Of a stretch of DNA of 64,000 nucleotides, positions 59,459 to 64,000 are shown one piece after another. The DNA lies in NCBI GenBank assembly GCA_002105175.1, contig MCGE01000003.1, forward strand, positions 1 to 64,000, read 5' to 3'. Numbering within the stretch: position 1 is the stretch's first letter; each line of letters begins with the position of its first letter. A model generated the notes under the pieces. That model did no database searches. It worked only from the letters and a program-made list of their open reading frames with translations, and had not been told where the DNA came from. This stretch comes from Absidia repens (lineage: Eukaryota; Mucoromycota; Mucoromycetes; Mucorales; Cunninghamellaceae). Position numbers and translations under genes: made by a program.

Positions 59459-60596
59459 TCAGTTAATCTTGGCGGATTTCCGTTTCTCCAGGTCCTTTGA
59501 GTCAAATTCCGTACCCAGCTTTCGATCCCAAAATGTAAAAAATGGTTGACTAAAGTTCTTTTTGATGCCCCAAGGTTGATGATGAATATCATGACTATAA
59601 AAAATAATAATCATTAACTTGATCCTTTTTTGAGAAAGAGAATTTATTTGCTCTACTTACTATTCACCATTGTTTCCGAAGCATACGTTTAAAGGGTCCC
59701 AAGGGAAGTTATAACCACAATGATCATTGACTACAAAAAAAAAACCTTTGAGCATTCCTCACAACAGTTCCACCATATTTTAATATATTGCTAGCACAAA
59801 ACTTACTTGTTTTCAAATTTGAGAAGGTAAATAAAATAAGGCCAAGACGTGGTGACATACCAGTAAGTTCATACGCCAATCCTGCCCCGAGTGTATCCAA
59901 AAAGAAACCCTCTACTGGGTGGTTGTACAGACTTCCAAACGCATAAGGAACATACAGTCGATGGTGGTAAGAGTGGAAATGTTTATACAAAAACTTTGAT
60001 GTATGACCCAATCTATGCAAAAAATATTGGTGTGTGTCGATCATAAACCTAATTGAAATCCCAGTAAATAAAAAACAAAGAGTTTAGTACTAGTCATATT
60101 AAACCCATACTATATACATATATTCATATATCTTGACTTACATTGCCGTAACAAATTGAAGAGCAGGAATAACCATTTGATGAATCATCCATGAGACATA
60201 GCTTGCTATAGTTGTATTCGTCAAACCATAGGAAAAGAGAAAGCTGGCAGTTTTCTGAATAGCCAGGTCCGTTTTGGAAGTTCTTGTTGCTGGATCTTCC
60301 ACCTTGAGCAAAAAATAGCCAAACGCAAACTGAAGGATATGTTGCAAGGCCACCATATATAATACCTTTGTGAAGGGAACCCTATTTCGGTTGGATCGTT
60401 CCTTCGACGAATGGATGCGATATTTTTCAAAGAAGGGTATCTTGAGTCGCATGAGGATTTCAAAAAAGGAGCACTGTATCCAGTAAATGGCAATGGGGAC
60501 CCAAAGAGCCAACATTTCGTCGGTCCACATATCCGGAAGCTTTCTCACTATATTTTGTTGGAGGTATGAAAACAAGTGAGGTTGTGTTGAGTTCAT
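59459..60596 (-). CDS. SUR2: Sphingolipid C4-hydroxylase (SUR2-like, fatty acid hydroxylase superfamily), 300 aa
   Basis: Exons (minus): 60142-60596, 59807-60048, 59661-59730, 59459-59594; the sum is 301 codons with TGA. This di-iron membrane hydroxylase of the ER converts dihydrosphingosine/dihydroceramide to the phyto form. The histidine boxes are complete: HRLGH (FLHRLGHTSK), HSYHH (HFHSYHHRLYVPYAFG), NHP (LYNHPVEG) and HDIHH (YHDIHHQ), with NDHCGYNFPWDPL between, all as in Sur2. Hydrophobic stretches WVPIAIYWIQCSFF, VLYMVALQHILQFAFGYFLL and others give about four membrane passes. NFSQPFFTFWDRKLGT is the conserved family ending. Length is near the family norm (yeast 349). The small third exon (70 nt) carries the DHCGY block. 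It is divergent from the SPIN90/Ldb17-like gene. Confidence 0.93.
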
Positions 60597-61190
60597 ACTT
60601 TAAAGTGAGAGAAAGTACAAGAGAGAAAGATAAATGAAAAAATGAAAAATAATAGTAAAACTTGAAAGAAAAATGAAAAATAGAGAGAGGTTCAATTTCA
60701 AAGCAAATAACAGGCGATTTTTTGGAGACGGCGATTAAAATTGACATGAAAGTGAATGAGATCTTTTTTTGTTTGACTCAAAAAATGGTGTCTCTCATGT
60801 TGGGTGTGCGCAACATTATGAAAATGGGTTGACTTCCCTTTTAAGAGAAAACTTCGCGCTTCTTTATCATCAGCTGACCCACAATAGCGCCTTGTATGTC
60901 AGCAAAGTGCTGTATAATCGTATGTGAATGATTGAACCCATTCGAAAATTGATACTTTGTAGGAGCAAATCAAAGTAAATCTAATTCACCAATCAGAACC
61001 CTTGGATAAAAAATATTTCTTTCTTGTCAGTCAGTTCCCATCCTGTAGGGGAAGGTTTTCTTGCGCTCTCCTTGCCTTTTTAAAACTCCGGATGTTCTAT
61101 TTTCCTTCGATATTTTTTTTTTCCTTCTCTTCCTTCTCTTTTCTCTATCTAGATCACCATATATACCCCAAACTTATTTATCTCTATTCT
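60597..61190. promoter_or_regulatory. Divergent SUR2/SPIN90-like promoter region
   Basis: 594 bp. SUR2-side leader is GA/A-rich (60600-60690); the SPIN90-side leader is CT-rich (61100-61150) with a T run at 61112-61121. No gene seen. Confidence 0.5.
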
Positions 61191-62954
61191 ATGGATTTCA
61201 ATGCTATTGACTATTACTTTGACGACGTTGAAAGTTTTTATATAGGTAATACATATATATAAGAAAAGACGAAGGTTCAAAAGAACTCATCCTCAAGTTT
61301 TTTTTAAAAAAAAAATAGAACTAAGCGAACTCCTTCAGCAGCCATGTAATACCGACAAAGACGTTCAACATATGACCACTCAATATATTCAATTCTTGAT
61401 TCGATTTCAAAGTATGTAAAAAATCTGGTTTGGTGTCAACGTGATAGGGATCAAAAGCAGGGGGCGGGGGAGGAGTTTACGGGGAAGGGATATTGTCATC
61501 AATTCTAATATTTATTTACTAGAGGAATTCATCACAACACAATCACAAATGGCTCAGGTCGCCTACAAGTTAATCGACTCAGCATTCTATTTGGAACATA
61601 GTACAACCATTCTCAATCATATTCTGCAAACTCACGCCTTGACTATTCACGACACTTCGCCGCTCTTGATCGCTTACTCTTTATTACTCTATGCAGGCAA
61701 AGAAGACCTAAGGTGGATGCAATATGTTATCTCTGAAGCCACCCTACGAAAACGAAATCAGCTGTTTTGCAAAATCATGGATGAAATAGATTCTTTTACT
61801 GCAGACCGGGGAATGATGAGCGTTGCATTGTCTTTGGCGTTTGAGATGGGGAAAGTGGCCAAATTCCGTCGTCTTGATCTAGGTAACCAAGCACATTATT
61901 GAATTGATCGGAATGAATTCTAAATGGGAAATCGTTTTCTTTTTCTATATTCGGTATATAGATGCCATATCAATCATCAAATTGGACTTTTTACTCGACT
62001 TGGTGGAAGCTACTAGACTCGATACCGAAGAATCATTCAATTATGAAATCATCCAACTTCTTTTGGTATTTAACGAACAATTCATGATGGCCGAAAATAG
62101 ACCCAATTTGATGGTTGAAGCCTTGGTGAATAGACTTGGATCAACAACTACGTTTGGTGAAAATATGATTTTTATGCTCAATCGATCGAGTAAGTTACTC
62201 ATCGCTATGTTATACTATTCACTTCCAACGAAATCTCATTTGCTGTTACTATTATTATTATGGCTCTAGATGACTCTTGTGTCCAGCTTCTTATCCTTAA
62301 GCTTCTTTATTGCATATTTACTGAATCCAAACTGTACGAATACTTTTATACAAATGATCTCTATGTTTTGGTTGACATCATCCTGCGGGAAGTCTGCGAT
62401 CTTGGTGATGATAGGGAATCTGAAGCTGTAAGTCAAATGAAAAAGAGAGTTGCATAGTTAGATTGAGAGCCTCATGTTTTGACGTGCTTGTATTTTTATC
62501 ATAGCTTCGAGATGCCTACCTTCGTATATTGAAACCACTTCTTATCAACACTCAACTACGTCACAAGCCTTATAAGAAAACTGAAATTCATCAAGTATTA
62601 TGCTCTCTCATCACACCGTATATGCACCGAAATGTCGAACCAAGCTCGAAACGACTGGCACAGCGAATATTGGAAGATTGGTGGGAAAATATTTGCCAAC
62701 AAAAAGTCGCACCTGTCCTTGGCGTGGATATCAAAAATGCCATCGTACACAGTGGAACCGGGTTTCAACATTCTGCTATCATCAAACCCTCTACATCTCC
62801 CCTCCCCTCCTCACCTTCGTTTACCTCGAATGCATCTCCTTCACTTACTGATCGTCCTTCCTCTTCATCTTCGTCCACTTCTTCACTATCCAACCCTCCC
62901 CCTATTAAAACTAGTCAATCTAATAAAAATGATCCAAGTGTTGTTTGTACATAG
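61191..62954 (+). CDS. SPIN90/Ldb17/Dip1-family Arp2/3 regulator, 447 aa
   Basis: Exons 61191-61245, 61319-61411, 61523-61882, 61962-62189, 62270-62427, 62505-62954; the sum is 448 codons with TAG. The helical, armadillo-like region holds the family's most conserved part: VEALVNRLGSTTTFGENMIF, MLNRSNDSCVQLLILKLLY, FYTNDLYVLVDIILREVCDL, LRDAYLRILKPLLINTQLR and HKPYKKTEIHQVL, matching the SPIN90/Ldb17 leucine-rich domain (NCKIPSD in animals, Ldb17 in budding yeast, Dip1 in fission yeast). These proteins activate Arp2/3 without a pre-existing filament and seed linear actin filaments at endocytic patches. The C-terminal 90 residues are Ser/Pro-rich with PPPIK and PSTSPLPSSPS, a possible SH3-binding tail. 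The family call is from remembered motifs and is fairly strong. Every join keeps frame. Confidence 0.85.
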
Positions 62955-63829
62955 ACAAAACCTACACTTTTTTTTTACTATTATCATTGGTTTTATTGTT
63001 ATTTGTGATGACTCTGCTCAAACTGGAATCTTGGGGTGTACAGCATGGTGTGGATCGGGATTTGAAATGTTTTTCGATTTTTTTTATAGCTTCACTTTTT
63101 TGTCTCCTACTTCTCCCCTCTTTACATACATTCAATGAATTCTTTTAATTGAATCATACAAATTGGCTGTACTGTAGTATTCCTTCGTGTCTACACCCTC
63201 AAGGCGAGCTAACATGAATTTGAATTTGTGCTCGGCAAGCAGCGGGTTGGCGTTTTACCTTAATCGTAAGTAAACGAGACATTCATGAACACACGTTTCT
63301 TTTTTCTTCAACCTTGAACAAATACTGACTCTGGTATTCAAGATAGGTTATGAAACCATTGGTATTTATTGTCTATGATTTCTCTGTATGTATTCTCATT
63401 GACTCGCTGACTCTCCTAAAGGTAAGAAATGAGATAACAAGCTTAGACAACTGCAACTGACACAGACCTTTTCCATGCTTGATCTTTATATATATATATA
63501 TATATATGATATATACATTTCATTTTATCCAAATTTAGAAATATGAATCTGACATCCTTTTGATCAGCAAGGATTCTCCCCTCCCCCACAGGCTAATGAC
63601 TCAAACCGGTAAATGAATGACTCAAATCAATCACCAATGGCTATCCGATGATACTACTTTTGGGCTGCTTTACTGCTTGGATTATGGAATTACTAGAAAT
63701 TTTGATTGCCTGCTTTATAATATAATTGACCAAGGTAAAACTGATGCAAAAGAAAAGGGGATATGCGATGACTGACGGTGTCTTTTTAATTTGTGGTTGT
63801 TGATCAGAACGATCAGAAAGGTTAAAACG
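62955..63829. other. Intergenic, downstream of SPIN90-like gene
   Basis: 875 bp with no recognised gene. The 3' flank of the SPIN90-like gene runs to about 63150; CTGTACTGTAG lies at 63168-63178, and an (AT)n tract at 63488-63508. The last 100 bp may be the promoter of the gene starting at 63830. Confidence 0.5.
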
Positions 63830-63927
63830 ATGAACGATGACAGTACATTCACCCCCCGTGGAACTCCGTTTGAACTTTTAAGACGGATGCACCACTTGGA
63901 TATCCTTGCCCGATCTGCCATTACACT
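63830..63927 (+). CDS. Possible first exon of a gene continuing past the window (partial)
   Basis: An ATG at 63830 opens MNDDSTFTPRGTPFELLRRM and HHLDILARSAITL, and a good donor (CACT|GTAAGTTAG) follows at 63928. Codon pattern and donor fit a real first exon; upstream the frame is closed. The length of 98 nt leaves phase 2. The sequence has no domain I recognise, and only about 70 nt of intron lie within the window before it ends. The opposite-strand ORF at 63715-63921 is probably its shadow. Confidence is modest. Confidence 0.45.
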
Positions 63928-64000
63928 GTAAGTTAGTTTCTGGATTCAGTGATTTCGGGGTTTTGAAATGTGCCTGTCTTTTTTTTTTTTTAATCTCATT

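Overview
The window is a 64-kb piece of an AT-rich eukaryotic chromosome, most likely from an early-diverging filamentous fungus of the Mucoromycota (Mucorales-like). The evidence is many short GT-AG introns (often 60-150 nt) with CTAAC-type branch sites, frequent poly(A)/poly(T) runs, a fungal two-domain phosphofructokinase with a glyoxalase-like N-terminus, a fungal sphingolipid C4-hydroxylase, a Snt1-type corepressor, and decayed Helitron and Tc1/mariner transposons. The species assignment is inference. No tRNA, rRNA or CRISPR array was seen.

Layout. 1-3887 (-): a Helitron Rep/helicase gene cut by the window edge and broken by frameshifts; its 5' part has four tandem exon+intron units, each coding one zinc knuckle. 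5573-8964 (-): TTC39/Iml2-family protein. 9556-10065 (+): LAMTOR5/HBXIP-like Ragulator subunit. 10854-12333 (+): PP2A-like phosphatase. 12997-14152 (-): Cdc42 GTPase. 16921-17996 (+): mitoferrin. 21422-23176 (-): complex I NDUFV1 subunit. 23589-24797 (+): unrecognised disordered protein. 25265-26229 (+): UBC4/5-like E2. 27023-30070 (-): chromodomain protein. 30872-33893 (-): phosphofructokinase with one apparent frameshift. 35102-35719 (+): SRP14. 39286-44855 (-): 1688-residue triple-SANT corepressor. 45275-46082 (-): short tropomyosin. 46430-47117 (-): Tc1/mariner relic. 52302-54151 (-): Hal4/Npr1-like kinase. 56948-58532 (-): VAP/Scs2. 59459-60596 (-): SUR2 hydroxylase. 61191-62954 (+): SPIN90/Ldb17-like protein. 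63830 onward (+): first exon of a gene leaving the window.

The genes are independent housekeeping genes, not an operon or a cluster. Several share themes: actin and polarity (Cdc42, tropomyosin, SPIN90/Ldb17), mitochondria and energy (mitoferrin, NDUFV1, PFK), ER and lipid (VAP, SUR2, SRP14), and chromatin (chromodomain protein, Snt1-like). Gene deserts at 18-21 kb, 36-39 kb and 46-52 kb are filled by a dispersed non-coding repeat family with at least six copies, two pairs of which lie in inverted orientation.

The most striking observations are: (i) Cdc42 appears to need two consecutive 2-nt exons to complete its P-loop GKT codons and reach exactly 191 residues; (ii) exon-intron tandem duplication in the Helitron; (iii) three perfect ATCWGATAA iron-GATA-type sites upstream of mitoferrin; (iv) the paired repeat family. 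Gene models were spliced by eye; exon coordinates are given in each entry and were checked for reading-frame continuity.
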